DNA of 55,295 bases from the IMG/VR virus record IMGVR_UViG_3300005935_000016, positions 1 to 55,295 of that record. One strand, written 5' to 3'. Made by a program: the position numbers and the translations under genes. Shown here piece after piece: positions 33,643-42,657 of this stretch. How positions within the stretch are numbered: the stretch's first letter is position 1; every line of letters begins with the position of its first letter. This DNA comes from a virus. The notes under the pieces are model-generated. The model was not told where the DNA came from, ran no database searches, and saw nothing but the letters and a program-made list of their open reading frames with translations.

Positions 33643-34644
33643 TTACCAAGCGTTGTATTGCTCAGTAGTATCTGCAACAACCACGCTCGCAGTTTGCGGA
33701 ATGATTGTTATTGTTTGTTCGTTTACACCTTCAATCGGTGTTGGTGAACTCATATCGTCTAATACACAACCGCTTAAACTCATAAGCATGCTAGCACTTC
33801 CAGCTCTTGCTGTGTCGTTAACTTCGAATAATACGTTGAACTTGCTACCAGTTAAGAAATATGTGTTATACAATGTTTGTGTCCATTCAGTGGACTCATC
33901 TAATGTTAAAGACAACTCGTAATCTCGTGTTGTTGGTATTGGTAACTCGATAACTTGACTTCCATTTAGATAATGTCTAGCAACTAAGTTGTTGTTAACT
34001 GTAAGACTAACATCTTTAAGTCCATCAATTGTATTTCCTGATTCTAAGTGAACTTTGAAATCTTGCCATTTATACGGTCTACTAGTATCTTGTGTGATTG
34101 CGGTTCTTTCTCCTGATCCAGCTGTTACATTTTGTGCGATGTAATTAACTTCAACAGTAGCCATTTCTCCTTCTGCAGAACTCACAGAAAAACTGTCTAC
34201 CATACAACCTACCACTGTTCTTACAAAATTATTACTACCGGGTTGTGGTCCCATGTGAGAATCTTCGATTGTAAAACTCGTAAAAGGATTCTTTGTTCCA
34301 CTTGTTGCATAATTTCCGTTATCTGAATTAACTTCGCTAATCACGTGTGAATAGGGTGAAGGTGATCCAGCATCAACATTACTTCCTAAAGCAAATGCTA
34401 AAAATTTCCAATCTTGTGGATATATCGATAACGTTCCCGTTACGTCTTTTGTACTATTTTCGAATTGCGAGACATTCCTATCCCCAGTTCCTGTATATCT
34501 AATTCTTTCTTTAGTTACAGTTTCGTCAACCTCGTGGTTTTGTACCAAACCAGGCCAATGCAATGTAGTCCCTAAGGTACTTGCGTATGTTCCAGATTCA
34601 TAAAAGAATCCTACATAATTTTGATCACTAATCATATATGCCAT
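33643..34644 (-). CDS. Major tail tube protein
   Basis: 333 aa. YVGFFYESGTYASTLGTTLH, WPGLVQNHEV, GTLSIYPQDWKFLAFALGS and YELSLTLDESTEWTQTLYNT follow the pattern of phage tail tube proteins (two beta sandwiches, 300-340 aa). The position just before the chaperone and tape measure supports this. SD GGAG. A clear T tract follows. Confidence 0.85.
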   Translation of the reverse strand: MAYMISDQNYVGFFYESGTYASTLGTTLHWPGLVQNHEVDETVTKERIRYTGTGDRNVSQFENSTKDVTGTLSIYPQDWKFLAFALGSNVDAGSPSPYSHVISEVNSDNGNYATSGTKNPFTSFTIEDSHMGPQPGSNNFVRTVVGCMVDSFSVSSAEGEMATVEVNYIAQNVTAGSGERTAITQDTSRPYKWQDFKVHLESGNTIDGLKDVSLTVNNNLVARHYLNGSQVIELPIPTTRDYELSLTLDESTEWTQTLYNTYFLTGSKFNVLFEVNDTARAGSASMLMSLSGCVLDDMSSPTPIEGVNEQTITIIPQTASVVVADTTEQYNAW

Positions 34645-34659
34645 TTTTATTTTCTCCTA

Positions 34660-35109
34660 TTATGTTATAACTTGATAATTTATATCAAAAACTTTACTTT
34701 TTATACCGTTTGCGCCGTCTTCATCAACGTTTACTGCCGAATTTATATTAAATCCCCATAGATTTTGTTCGACAGTACCTTCGCCACTATCAAATTGTTT
34801 AGTCCTCAGAGTGGTATATAACTCTTGAGCCAATTTGTCTTTTTCTTTTTCGTTTCGCCCCCAAACTCGTACCTCGACTTTCATGTTAACAAGACTTTGT
34901 TCGCTTGCTAAACCTAATCTCCTAGTCGAGAAATTGTTTTGTTTGACGGTGATATGTGGATAGTTTACATACCTAGATGGATAACCAGTTACCACAAAGC
35001 TACTATTACCACTTCTGGTCGAAGTAATCGGATCTGTTACTCCAGATGCTATTACGCTCCTTAATAATAAAATAGAGTCTTGTATAAAAGTTGCTTCGTT
35101 TACTGTCAT
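34660..35109 (-). CDS. Tail completion / tail terminator protein
   Basis: 149 aa alpha/beta protein. ATFIQDSILLLRSVI, YPHITVKQNNF, VEVRVWGRNEKEKDKLAQEL match the shape of tail terminator proteins (gpU or gp17 type). Located between the HK97 gp10-like protein and the tube gene, its standard place. Preceded by the conserved late-promoter motif. Confidence 0.7.
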   Translation of the reverse strand: MTVNEATFIQDSILLLRSVIASGVTDPITSTRSGNSSFVVTGYPSRYVNYPHITVKQNNFSTRRLGLASEQSLVNMKVEVRVWGRNEKEKDKLAQELYTTLRTKQFDSGEGTVEQNLWGFNINSAVNVDEDGANGIKSKVFDINYQVIT

Positions 35110-35166
35110 TTTCCACCTGGAATATAAAATCGCACATGCGATAGATTGTTACATATATTAATATGA

Positions 35167-35200
35167 TTATTACATTTATAAACCTAATTTCTAGATATAT
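35167..35200 (-). promoter_or_regulatory. Conserved late-promoter motif, copy 1
   Basis: Contains TTTATAAA, two bases (CC here) and TAATTTCTAGATATATAT as read on the + strand. On the - strand, TCTAGA lies upstream of the TATA box and the gene at 35109 follows 60-90 bases later. The same motif occurs at 45679 and 49767. It begins at the stop codon of the upstream gene. Confidence 0.65.
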
Positions 35201-35202
35201 AT

Positions 35203-35583
35203 TTATAACGCAGATTTAATCTCGTCTTCGATAAATTCTTTAACTTTAGATTCTTCTCGATTCGCGGTGTTACCAAAATGACTTCTTGCTGTAATCTTAG
35301 ACGTACCAAACTCTAAATATACGGCATAATCTAATGGAGAAAAAACTTGAGCACTTAAATCATCAGATTCACTTCGTATAGAATTTTGGAACCGACCAGT
35401 GTCGACCGATTTTGGTTCTGCTCGACGACCAGCAATACTTTCGACAACTTCGCTTTCGATAAATAATGCAGCTTTAGTTATAGCAGTTTGAGCCGCCTTT
35501 AACGCTTCAGAACTAGATTTTGCTAATTTAGAAATCGCTTGACTTTCGCCCTCGATTTCAATGCTAAAAGAATTTTTAGCCAT
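35203..35583 (-). CDS. HK97 gp10-like neck/tail component
   Basis: 126 aa. AITKAALFIESEVVESIAG, VDTGRFQNSI and YAVYLEFGTSKITARSHFG are the hallmarks of the HK97 gp10 family (minor capsid or neck protein). Overlaps the upstream connector by one base. Confidence 0.85.
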   Translation of the reverse strand: MAKNSFSIEIEGESQAISKLAKSSSEALKAAQTAITKAALFIESEVVESIAGRRAEPKSVDTGRFQNSIRSESDDLSAQVFSPLDYAVYLEFGTSKITARSHFGNTANREESKVKEFIEDEIKSAL

Positions 35584-36011
35584 TATACTTCACCAATAAA
35601 TGAACCAGCGTTTAATACTCGAATAAAACATTTGTAATATACGTCGTCTGGTCCAACACTATAAACCAAGTTACCATTATCGATAATAGAATAGTTAACA
35701 AAATTCGGTGAACCTACTCCAATCTTTGTATATCTGTCTAAATCTGTTGCTAAACTACCAGCTATATACAACTTAGAATCGTCAAATTGAATTTGACCTT
35801 GTGTTAATAACTTAAAATCTTCGCCACCAGTTGAAGACGTGACAGGGAATCGTAACCCGCTAATATAAATATCAGCGCCACTTTTAGTTAAAAATGCATC
35901 GTCATAATCTGCTCCAGAATAAGATTCTACATAGTACTTTAATCTAAGTACTTCTCCATAGTCATTAAAAATTCCAATGACATCATCTCGTAAATCTGTT
36001 CCAAAGCTCAT
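35583..36011 (-). CDS. Head closure / head-tail connector protein
   Basis: 142 aa, beta-rich. DVIGIFNDYGEVLRLKYY near the N-terminus and VNYSIIDNGNLVYSVGP near the C-terminus fit head closure (stopper) proteins by size, composition and gene order. Direct motif evidence is weak. Confidence 0.6.
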   Translation of the reverse strand: MSFGTDLRDDVIGIFNDYGEVLRLKYYVESYSGADYDDAFLTKSGADIYISGLRFPVTSSTGGEDFKLLTQGQIQFDDSKLYIAGSLATDLDRYTKIGVGSPNFVNYSIIDNGNLVYSVGPDDVYYKCFIRVLNAGSFIGEV

Positions 36012-36020
36012 TTTTTATTT

Positions 36021-36407
36021 TTAAGAATTTGCTTTAAATAGTTTTATTCTTCTACCTAAAATTCTTAATTCTTCTGACAACATTTTGTCTGCACTTATAC
36101 GTGAATTAGAAATATTAGAATTTCCACCTTTAGAAATCGATAGGTCTCCTAATTTGACATTACTAACATCTGTTCCAATAACTTCTAACACGCCATAAAC
36201 GTCGTACATTGTCTTGTATAAAATTGAGTTGTGATATTTTTGGTCGATACTAACACTTCCGATAGTATAACCAGTTCGTTGTTCAATATGAGAAATGGCT
36301 CTTTCTATAATACCATACATATCAGTTCCACTTATCGATATCGGTACATTGTCTATTAACTTCTGTACTTCCGCTTGAGCGCTTCCTAGATTCCATAATG
36401 TTGCCAT
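36021..36407 (-). CDS. Head-tail adaptor (gp6-like)
   Basis: 128 aa, helical. MYGIIERAISHIEQRTGYTIG and ILYKTMYDVYGVLEVIG match the helical fold of phage connector proteins such as HK97 gp6. No SD is visible, the gene starting in an AT-rich gap after its neighbour. Confidence 0.65.
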   Translation of the reverse strand: MATLWNLGSAQAEVQKLIDNVPISISGTDMYGIIERAISHIEQRTGYTIGSVSIDQKYHNSILYKTMYDVYGVLEVIGTDVSNVKLGDLSISKGGNSNISNSRISADKMLSEELRILGRRIKLFKANS

Positions 36408-36416
36408 TTTAAATTA

Positions 36417-36716
36417 TTAAATATATTTAGCCGAAGATAGACGACCCAATATTTCCTTTTTAGTATCTCTCTCGATATTGTACTCGATGTCGATATTATT
36501 ATCTACCATCCAAGCTTTGATTTCTTTTTCTTTCCAACTTAGCTCTGGTATAATAGAAAATTTTGTTTTACTTTTAACTTGTGGTTTTGTTTCTTCGATA
36601 TTATCTAAATATCTACCCAGTCCAGATTCAACTAACTTTTTAGCATCATGTTCATTCAGATATTCGATTCGATGAGGTCCATGTGACCCAGTGTATTCAA
36701 TTCTAACTTTTTTCAT
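36417..36716 (-). CDS. Small protein with HeH/SAP-like C-terminal motif
   Basis: 99 aa. The N-terminal 35 residues (RIEYTGSHGPHRIEYLNEHD) form a small beta unit seen in phage head genes. The C-terminal 35 (SWKEKEIKAWMVDNNIDIEY, then TKKEILGRL) resembles the HeH/LEM-like helix-extended loop-helix often found in small phage neck proteins. Confidence 0.6.
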   Translation of the reverse strand: MKKVRIEYTGSHGPHRIEYLNEHDAKKLVESGLGRYLDNIEETKPQVKSKTKFSIIPELSWKEKEIKAWMVDNNIDIEYNIERDTKKEILGRLSSAKYI

Positions 36717-36717
36717 T

Positions 36718-39615
36718 TTATCTTCTCCTATTTTGTATGGTTTCTGCCCATGTATATGACCGACTGCTATCGTATAGCCAACCAGTTGATGTGTTTAATT
36801 CTGACGTTAAAGATTTAGCTGGATAAGCAGGATCTCTTTTTGAACTAGAGTTAGTATCAAAGTATATTACAAACCATTTTGTCGAGTTAACTACTAAATC
36901 AGTTACTGTCTTCCACACGTATTGTACAGAATCAGTTGTTGTCTCTTTATAGTATCCAAATTCTATTAAGTTTACTACTGGCGTTTCGATTGCAGTATCA
37001 CTCATTAACAAACACTGTGCCTGTACATATCTAGATTCGTTTAAATTAGTTAACGTTGTGTTTTGATAATAATATGATGACCAGTTGTAAAATGATGTAA
37101 CCTCGTTTTGTGATAACGATCTATTGTATATAGCAACTTCGTCGATAGTACCATTAAACTGATCGATAATGTGATCACCAGTATTAAAGTGTCTAGCTCC
37201 AATAAAAAATCCAGTGGTTGATGAAACAAATCCAGCGTGCCAAGTTTCACTATCTTCTAAATTACCATTCACATACATAAGAACATCAGTTCCATTATAT
37301 GTCGCCAACACGTTATACCAACTAGTGTTGAGTATTTCAGTACGACCATTCAAAAATGTAGATCGATCTGTACCATTTCCTATTCTAAAATCTAAAAGAT
37401 TATTATCCCTAATTCTAAAATAAAATCCATCGTAAGTAACATCTGGAATACCAACTGCGATGATTGATTGATACGAGTCAGACTCGGATTTTTTAATCCA
37501 TGCTGATACTGTAAAATCTCCTGATATATTTAATGCAGGGTCTGTAATATTTATCATTCCATTATCTAAATCGAATGCTGACGCATTTTCGCCACTAAAT
37601 ACTCCGTATGTCGAATTAGGACATATCACACAAGTTCCATTAAAATTTCCTTGTTCATCTACAAATATATTGTAAGTTTCTCCAAGAGTAGCATTATTAT
37701 TTAATTTATAATATGATACTAATGATGTATCTGTAATATTAGGTCTTAACAAATCCGCGTTTCGTATTCTACAACTAAAATTACTCGGTTTATATATTGT
37801 TGACGTAAATATTCTTCGATATTCTACGAAATTTACACTAGGTCCAGCATCTATGATAGACGTTGTAAAATTACCGACTGTCGCGAACAGACCAAAATCA
37901 AATATTTCTTTTACGTTTGTTGGTGATAATGTACGATTCCATAAAGCGACTTCGTCGATTGACCCGTTAATTGATACGGTCGGTGACGAAACATAAAAAA
38001 CATTAGATGATTTTAATACTGTAGAACTATTTAATAACGAAGTACCAACCAATGAGCCATCGTAATAAGCCGACAAATATGTGTCATTCGTACTAACACA
38101 TACATGATGCCACTTGTAATCAAAATTTGATCTGCTAGGAACACTAAATGAATATGTAGAATCTGCAGTCCCATATAAATCGTAGTCTTCATATCTAACT
38201 ATATAATTTATATCTTCTGTATCATAATTATAATCAATATGTCTAAATCCATAAGCACCAGACGTGATAACTCTTGGATACATTAAGGTTGAATTACCAA
38301 CGATATAAAACCATGCACAAGTTGTAACATTATAACCACCGGTTTTGTTTATTTCACTAGCCCCGACAACAGTTAAAGAATCATCATCATTATCAAAATC
38401 ATATCTTTCGTGTACATGTATTATATTAGCAGATGGAGTTAAATCATAACCATTACCGCTAGTGTCTTTTGCATCCTTAGTAAATGGATAATTTGCAACT
38501 AGTCCAAAATTTAAAATATTAGTAGTGTTAAAATGTACATTTACGAACTCGATAGTGTCATCTGATGATATGTTATATGATTCGTACAACGAATTTAAAT
38601 CCGCAGTAATTGTAAATACAGTAGAATGAAATCCAGTCTTATATTGACCAGTGTTAATATCGAATTCAATTACAGATTCTGTTGATGGATCATAATATTT
38701 TATGTCGTCAACAGAGCCGATGTCATTATAATTATATATCGGTACACCACGTTGTGATAAGACAGATTGTTCTGCTGTTGATAATGATAGTTTTTCAATA
38801 GATTCTGTTGTCAATGGTTCACAAATTAACTGTACTTTATCGTTAAAAACAAATTCGCAATTATCTTCTTTTTCGTATACGTTTATAACGTAATATCCTA
38901 AAATACCCCCAGTTGGTATGATATATGTGTCTAAAATTGATTGTTCGGAAATAGAAGTTTTTTCTATATCTACCCCATCATCTAATTCGATGACAGGATC
39001 GATGTCTATATTACCATATTGTGGTTTGTAAGTATAATAAATTTTTCCGTTATATTGAGTAACGTAATTTAATTTTTCGATGTCAGTAGAGTAATCGAAA
39101 ATTAACCAACCATCTTGTATTGATGTGATGTTAGTTTTCTCTTGATTGACAGAATATATAGTTCCTTCATTCGTTACATCTAACTCTGTGTTTTTGTTAC
39201 GTAAATAACATTTAGAGTCTTGATCTTCGGGTGTCCAAGTAACACTGTCTTTAATACCAGACGATGTAATTACTAAACTACGTGTTAAATTTCCCTTTGA
39301 ATAATAAATGTCTTGTGAGATAATATATTTGTTATCTTCTTCTTCGTAGTGTATCTCACTATATTTTGTACCACGTTGTTTATACACAGTTTTATAACGA
39401 CTGTCTGACAAACAATATGGTTGCCATACACTTTCGCCGAGGTTTGAATAACCTTGTTTTATTTTTAACATTCCGTCATTAAAATATAAATCATAATCTT
39501 TACTTAATTCGTTTGGTATAGTAATTAATGCAGTGTCCTGTGTTATATATATTCCCATACCGCCAAACACGATAAGCGCAATTAATGCGTAATTAATAAT
39601 ATCTTCTTTTTTCAT
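36718..39615 (-). CDS. Membrane-anchored LamG-domain surface protein (965 aa)
   Basis: A hydrophobic N-terminal segment (residues 8-25, YALIALIVFGGMGIYI) predicts a signal anchor. Beta-rich region to about 380, then two LamG/concanavalin domains: one with DTSGNGYDL, WHHVCVSTND and GSIDEVALWNRTLSPTNVKE, the next with NGTIDEVAIYNRSLSQNEVT. Many N-x-S/T sites are present, consistent with an N-glycosylated extracellular protein. LamG proteins of exactly this wording are very common in DPANN genomes. Lying inside the virion gene order it may be an adhesin, but a signal anchor is unusual for a tail fibre. Confidence 0.8.
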   Translation of the reverse strand: MKKEDIINYALIALIVFGGMGIYITQDTALITIPNELSKDYDLYFNDGMLKIKQGYSNLGESVWQPYCLSDSRYKTVYKQRGTKYSEIHYEEEDNKYIISQDIYYSKGNLTRSLVITSSGIKDSVTWTPEDQDSKCYLRNKNTELDVTNEGTIYSVNQEKTNITSIQDGWLIFDYSTDIEKLNYVTQYNGKIYYTYKPQYGNIDIDPVIELDDGVDIEKTSISEQSILDTYIIPTGGILGYYVINVYEKEDNCEFVFNDKVQLICEPLTTESIEKLSLSTAEQSVLSQRGVPIYNYNDIGSVDDIKYYDPSTESVIEFDINTGQYKTGFHSTVFTITADLNSLYESYNISSDDTIEFVNVHFNTTNILNFGLVANYPFTKDAKDTSGNGYDLTPSANIIHVHERYDFDNDDDSLTVVGASEINKTGGYNVTTCAWFYIVGNSTLMYPRVITSGAYGFRHIDYNYDTEDINYIVRYEDYDLYGTADSTYSFSVPSRSNFDYKWHHVCVSTNDTYLSAYYDGSLVGTSLLNSSTVLKSSNVFYVSSPTVSINGSIDEVALWNRTLSPTNVKEIFDFGLFATVGNFTTSIIDAGPSVNFVEYRRIFTSTIYKPSNFSCRIRNADLLRPNITDTSLVSYYKLNNNATLGETYNIFVDEQGNFNGTCVICPNSTYGVFSGENASAFDLDNGMINITDPALNISGDFTVSAWIKKSESDSYQSIIAVGIPDVTYDGFYFRIRDNNLLDFRIGNGTDRSTFLNGRTEILNTSWYNVLATYNGTDVLMYVNGNLEDSETWHAGFVSSTTGFFIGARHFNTGDHIIDQFNGTIDEVAIYNRSLSQNEVTSFYNWSSYYYQNTTLTNLNESRYVQAQCLLMSDTAIETPVVNLIEFGYYKETTTDSVQYVWKTVTDLVVNSTKWFVIYFDTNSSSKRDPAYPAKSLTSELNTSTGWLYDSSRSYTWAETIQNRRR

Positions 39616-39616
39616 T

Positions 39617-41386
39617 TTATATACCTATCAACTCTGTAATATCTGCAGATTCATATGGCAATGCGTAACATTGATTGTTTACATAATCTACAACGCCTGA
39701 CGCGTTTAAACATTGTCCGTATTGGTTTACTTCATAAACTCTAATCGAATTTTGGTCGACATAGACCTTATCTGATTTACTAGAGTCGTATAATTGTAGT
39801 ACATCATCAGCCGACAATGTTTTATTAAGTATAATTAAACTATCAACTGTTCCGTTCATTGAATTATAAGCAGTAATATATATTTGAGTTTTGCCTAAAT
39901 TTATTGCACCGTCAACAAAACCTGATGCGACTTCGTCTACACCATCATAATATATCGTTGCATTTTTGTCTGTTTTATTATAAGTTAAACAAGTAAAATG
40001 CCAATCCCTGTCTGTATAATTTCCTAAACCATAGTTACCTATCACTATATTAGAATTATTTTCTGTATCAATTCTAGCGTATATTTGATTAGTGTCGTGA
40101 ATACCAGTAAAATGTAATCTAAATCGTCCTAAAGACCCGTTTCCAAGAGTAGATAATGATTCGTAATCTGTATATTCGTCTTCTTCTAATTTAGACCAAA
40201 TACACATCGAGATGTTATCATTCGACAAATCTAAATCTGATACAGCAGAATGCAAATACGAGTTATACCCGTCACAATAAACACCTTTTAAAATCTTCCC
40301 ATCATATACCCAATCAGTGTTAAAATCTGTCAGTGTATTATCGCCAACGATATCGTCAGTTTGACTTTCTTCGAATGGGTAATACGAAATAATATTATCT
40401 TCCATCCCAGATAAATCGTAATTTTGTGGACCAAGACCCAACTCTAAAAACTCTGTATCCCAATCGATAGTGTGATTAAATACTGGGATCGTCCAATTTC
40501 TTGGTCTATATGAATTATAAACATAAGTAATTTCTTCATCTGTCAATGATCTATTCCATATCATAAATTCGTCAACTGACCCGTTAAAATCGTTAACTTG
40601 ATTACCGTTAGCTAATAAACCGCCAATTAATATTTTAGCGTTTGAATCAAAAACCTGAGTTACTGTTTGGTTTAACACTGTTGTCACATCTTCCTGTTCA
40701 CCGTCTATATACATTTTAAAACTGCCATTATTAAACACGAAACCGATATGATGCCACTCGTCGTCTCCAACATCTGTTGTCGATCTAAATAGTTTTTGAG
40801 CTCCGATTGTTCCAGTTTGTTGAACTCTCATGTCTAATTTTGAAGGGACATTCCTAGAATATACCATATGCCATGAACGTTGATTGTTACCGAAATCGAA
40901 ATGTGAAACTGGACTACCGCCAGACTGAGACGGTCCTTTTGTCCATGCAAATACACTTAATTGTGTTCTGTTGTAACCAGTCTCTGGATAATCGGGAATA
41001 GTAATATAATCATTTTTTCCATCCACGAGATAACAGTCTTGTATTTTACAAGCCTCATACGAACCAGAAAACTCTGTTCCGTCGTGAGTAGAAATACTAT
41101 CTTCAGCGTTATTTTCTAAACGATACCATGCTGTTAAGCCATCGTAAACACTAGAAGTAGAAATAATTGGTGCTCTTTCATAATTTTCAATGCTAAATAT
41201 TGTGGCGAATGTCCACGTTTCGTTTTCTAATGCATCATGAACTATTGACCACGAGGGTATAGTCGACAATCCAATGTTTCTAATCGAATCAGAAATTGGA
41301 AAGCCAGAAATTATACTAATAACTAATAAAAGCAAAATAAGTATGCTTAATAAAATACAAAAAATTTTTTTGTTAACTTGTTTCAT
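39617..41386 (-). CDS. Membrane-anchored LamG-domain surface protein (589 aa)
   Basis: I choose ATG 41386; an upstream TTG at 41395 is possible. One hydrophobic N-terminal helix (IFCILLSILILLLLVISII) anchors or exports it. LamG domain 1 spans about 80-290 (GLTAWYRLENNAEDS, WHHIGFVFNNG, GSVDEFMIWNRSLTDEEIT) and domain 2 about 330-560 (IISYYPFEES, WHFTCLTYNKTD, GTVDSLIILNKTLSADDVL). Related in design to the larger protein next to it. It probably binds sugars at the cell or virion surface. Confidence 0.8.
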   Translation of the reverse strand: MKQVNKKIFCILLSILILLLLVISIISGFPISDSIRNIGLSTIPSWSIVHDALENETWTFATIFSIENYERAPIISTSSVYDGLTAWYRLENNAEDSISTHDGTEFSGSYEACKIQDCYLVDGKNDYITIPDYPETGYNRTQLSVFAWTKGPSQSGGSPVSHFDFGNNQRSWHMVYSRNVPSKLDMRVQQTGTIGAQKLFRSTTDVGDDEWHHIGFVFNNGSFKMYIDGEQEDVTTVLNQTVTQVFDSNAKILIGGLLANGNQVNDFNGSVDEFMIWNRSLTDEEITYVYNSYRPRNWTIPVFNHTIDWDTEFLELGLGPQNYDLSGMEDNIISYYPFEESQTDDIVGDNTLTDFNTDWVYDGKILKGVYCDGYNSYLHSAVSDLDLSNDNISMCIWSKLEEDEYTDYESLSTLGNGSLGRFRLHFTGIHDTNQIYARIDTENNSNIVIGNYGLGNYTDRDWHFTCLTYNKTDKNATIYYDGVDEVASGFVDGAINLGKTQIYITAYNSMNGTVDSLIILNKTLSADDVLQLYDSSKSDKVYVDQNSIRVYEVNQYGQCLNASGVVDYVNNQCYALPYESADITELIGI

Positions 41387-41387
41387 T

Positions 41388-41780
41388 TTATGCAATTGTA
41401 TGCTTGTAAACGACTGTCACATAAATCGTATGTGTAGTAATCCCAGCTGCACAATGCAGTCTAATAGGAACAGTGCTTAAATCTGAAAAGTTGTCAAACT
41501 CGATTCGTTTAGTACTACCTAAATTAGCATAATAAAATTGTGCTTGTAATACCCCATCACTATCCTCGTGTGCGGGATCTCTCTCGTTTGCTGTACTCGC
41601 CGTAGCTTTTCGTAGTAAAGTGAATTTTGCGTCAGCGTCTGCTGCTACTGAATATACGTATAATGCCTGAACACTCCATTTAGTATCACGGTTTAGTGTT
41701 AGTGCTTGTTCATAGTCATCTGAACCGTTATAAGCTAATGAATATGTTTCTGTAAAAAGTTGATAATCTGATTGTCCCAT
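41388..41780 (-). CDS. Hypothetical virion-region protein, beta-sandwich (130 aa)
   Basis: Beta-rich, no signal, with SVQALYVYSVAADADAKFTL and IRLHCAAGITTHTIYVTVVY. Such small beta proteins between capsid and fibre genes are often virion decoration or fibre adaptors. Its stop lies just before the LamG gene start. SD GGAG. Confidence 0.55.
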   Translation of the reverse strand: MGQSDYQLFTETYSLAYNGSDDYEQALTLNRDTKWSVQALYVYSVAADADAKFTLLRKATASTANERDPAHEDSDGVLQAQFYYANLGSTKRIEFDNFSDLSTVPIRLHCAAGITTHTIYVTVVYKHTIA

Positions 41781-41808
41781 TGTTTGTTAATCTCCGAAAT
41801 GTTTTTTG

Positions 41809-41843
41809 TTTAAATATATATAAAAAAATAAAAAAAAGAAAAA
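41809..41843 (-). terminator. T-tract followed by TATA-like element
   Basis: Read on the - strand, a T-rich run (41843-41821) follows the fibre gene and merges into TATATATATTTAAAC (about 41822-41808), about 30 bases before ATG 41780. It looks like a terminator and a promoter back to back, separating capsid genes from the LamG genes. Confidence 0.5.
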
Positions 41844-41854
41844 CCCAGCTATAT

Positions 41855-42613
41855 TTATACTGGATTTCCGTCTGCTTTCCATGCAAACAGTTTTGATGGA
41901 TCTGAACTTTCTACTCCGAATGATCCAGCTTGTGTGTAAATCAAACCAAATGATGTTCCTAAAGCCCCTGATCCAGCGTTAACCGATACTATTGGTGCGT
42001 CGAAAAATGGTGTTCCGAATACTACATCTAGTTTACTTCCAGCTCCTGTTTCTCCGGTAGCTCTGAGGGTTGTAGTTTGTGTCCATGCTGTTGGACTTCC
42101 GTTGAGTGCAGTCCGTGGCATTCTGTGAACACCTGCTTCAGAAATGTTAGATCCTTGTATATCACCTGTTGAATAAACTTGAGCTCCTGAGATCATTACG
42201 TCTCCAAACACTCTACCTGCTTCTACACTTCCTGTTGCGAATACATTCAATCCTGATACATGTGTTGCTCCAATTACTGTGTCACCAGTCACGCTTGCGT
42301 TTGCGTAAACGTTGTTTCCTGATACATGTGTTGCTCCAATTACTGTGTCACCAGTCACGCTTGCGTTTGCGTAAACGTTGTTTCCTGAAACCATTACGTC
42401 TGCTACAACTTTGTCTGCTTGTACACTGCCTGCTGCGAATACATTAGTTCCGCTTATGGTTGGTGTCGTGAATGATGTTGTTGCATATATAGTTGTACCA
42501 CTAATTGTTGCTGATTGCACACTAGTTGCACCATAAACATTAGTTCCGCTAATAACCGCTGTTGAGGTTACTGCTTGATTTACTTCTTCAAATCCTAATC
42601 CGTCTGTTGTCAT
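41855..42613 (-). CDS. Head fibre / repeat-containing virion protein
   Basis: 252 aa. The first 160 residues are repeats of about 22 with a core such as SGNNVYANASVTGDTVIGAT, suggesting a trimeric beta-helix shaft. A C-terminal knob of about 90 residues follows (TTLRATGETGAGSKLDVVFG). Its place directly after the capsid gene suggests a head fibre. SD GGAGG. A terminator-like T tract lies on both sides. Confidence 0.65.
   Translation of the reverse strand: MTTDGLGFEEVNQAVTSTAVISGTNVYGATSVQSATISGTTIYATTSFTTPTISGTNVFAAGSVQADKVVADVMVSGNNVYANASVTGDTVIGATHVSGNNVYANASVTGDTVIGATHVSGLNVFATGSVEAGRVFGDVMISGAQVYSTGDIQGSNISEAGVHRMPRTALNGSPTAWTQTTTLRATGETGAGSKLDVVFGTPFFDAPIVSVNAGSGALGTSFGLIYTQAGSFGVESSDPSKLFAWKADGNPV
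42252..42383 (-). repeat. Perfect 66-bp tandem repeat in the fibre gene
   Basis: Two adjacent 66-bp units (22 codons) are identical at the base level as far as I can see. Flanking units are diverged versions of the same 22-residue pattern, so the array expands by recent duplication. Confidence 0.8.
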
Positions 42614-42628
42614 ATTGTTTTACCTCCT

Positions 42629-42651
42629 AAAATAAAAACTAAAAATCAAAA
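42629..42651 (-). terminator. T-rich stretch before the major capsid gene end region
   Basis: On the - strand, T-rich sequence follows the capsid gene stop (42658) and precedes the SD of the fibre gene. As after the tail tube gene, it may partly stop transcription and favour capsid expression. Confidence 0.4.
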
Positions 42652-42657
42652 CCCCAA

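Noticed and set aside
42169-42447. Leu/His-rich + strand open frame opposite the fibre gene
   Set aside because: Composition mirrors the repeats of the - strand fibre gene; no start signals.
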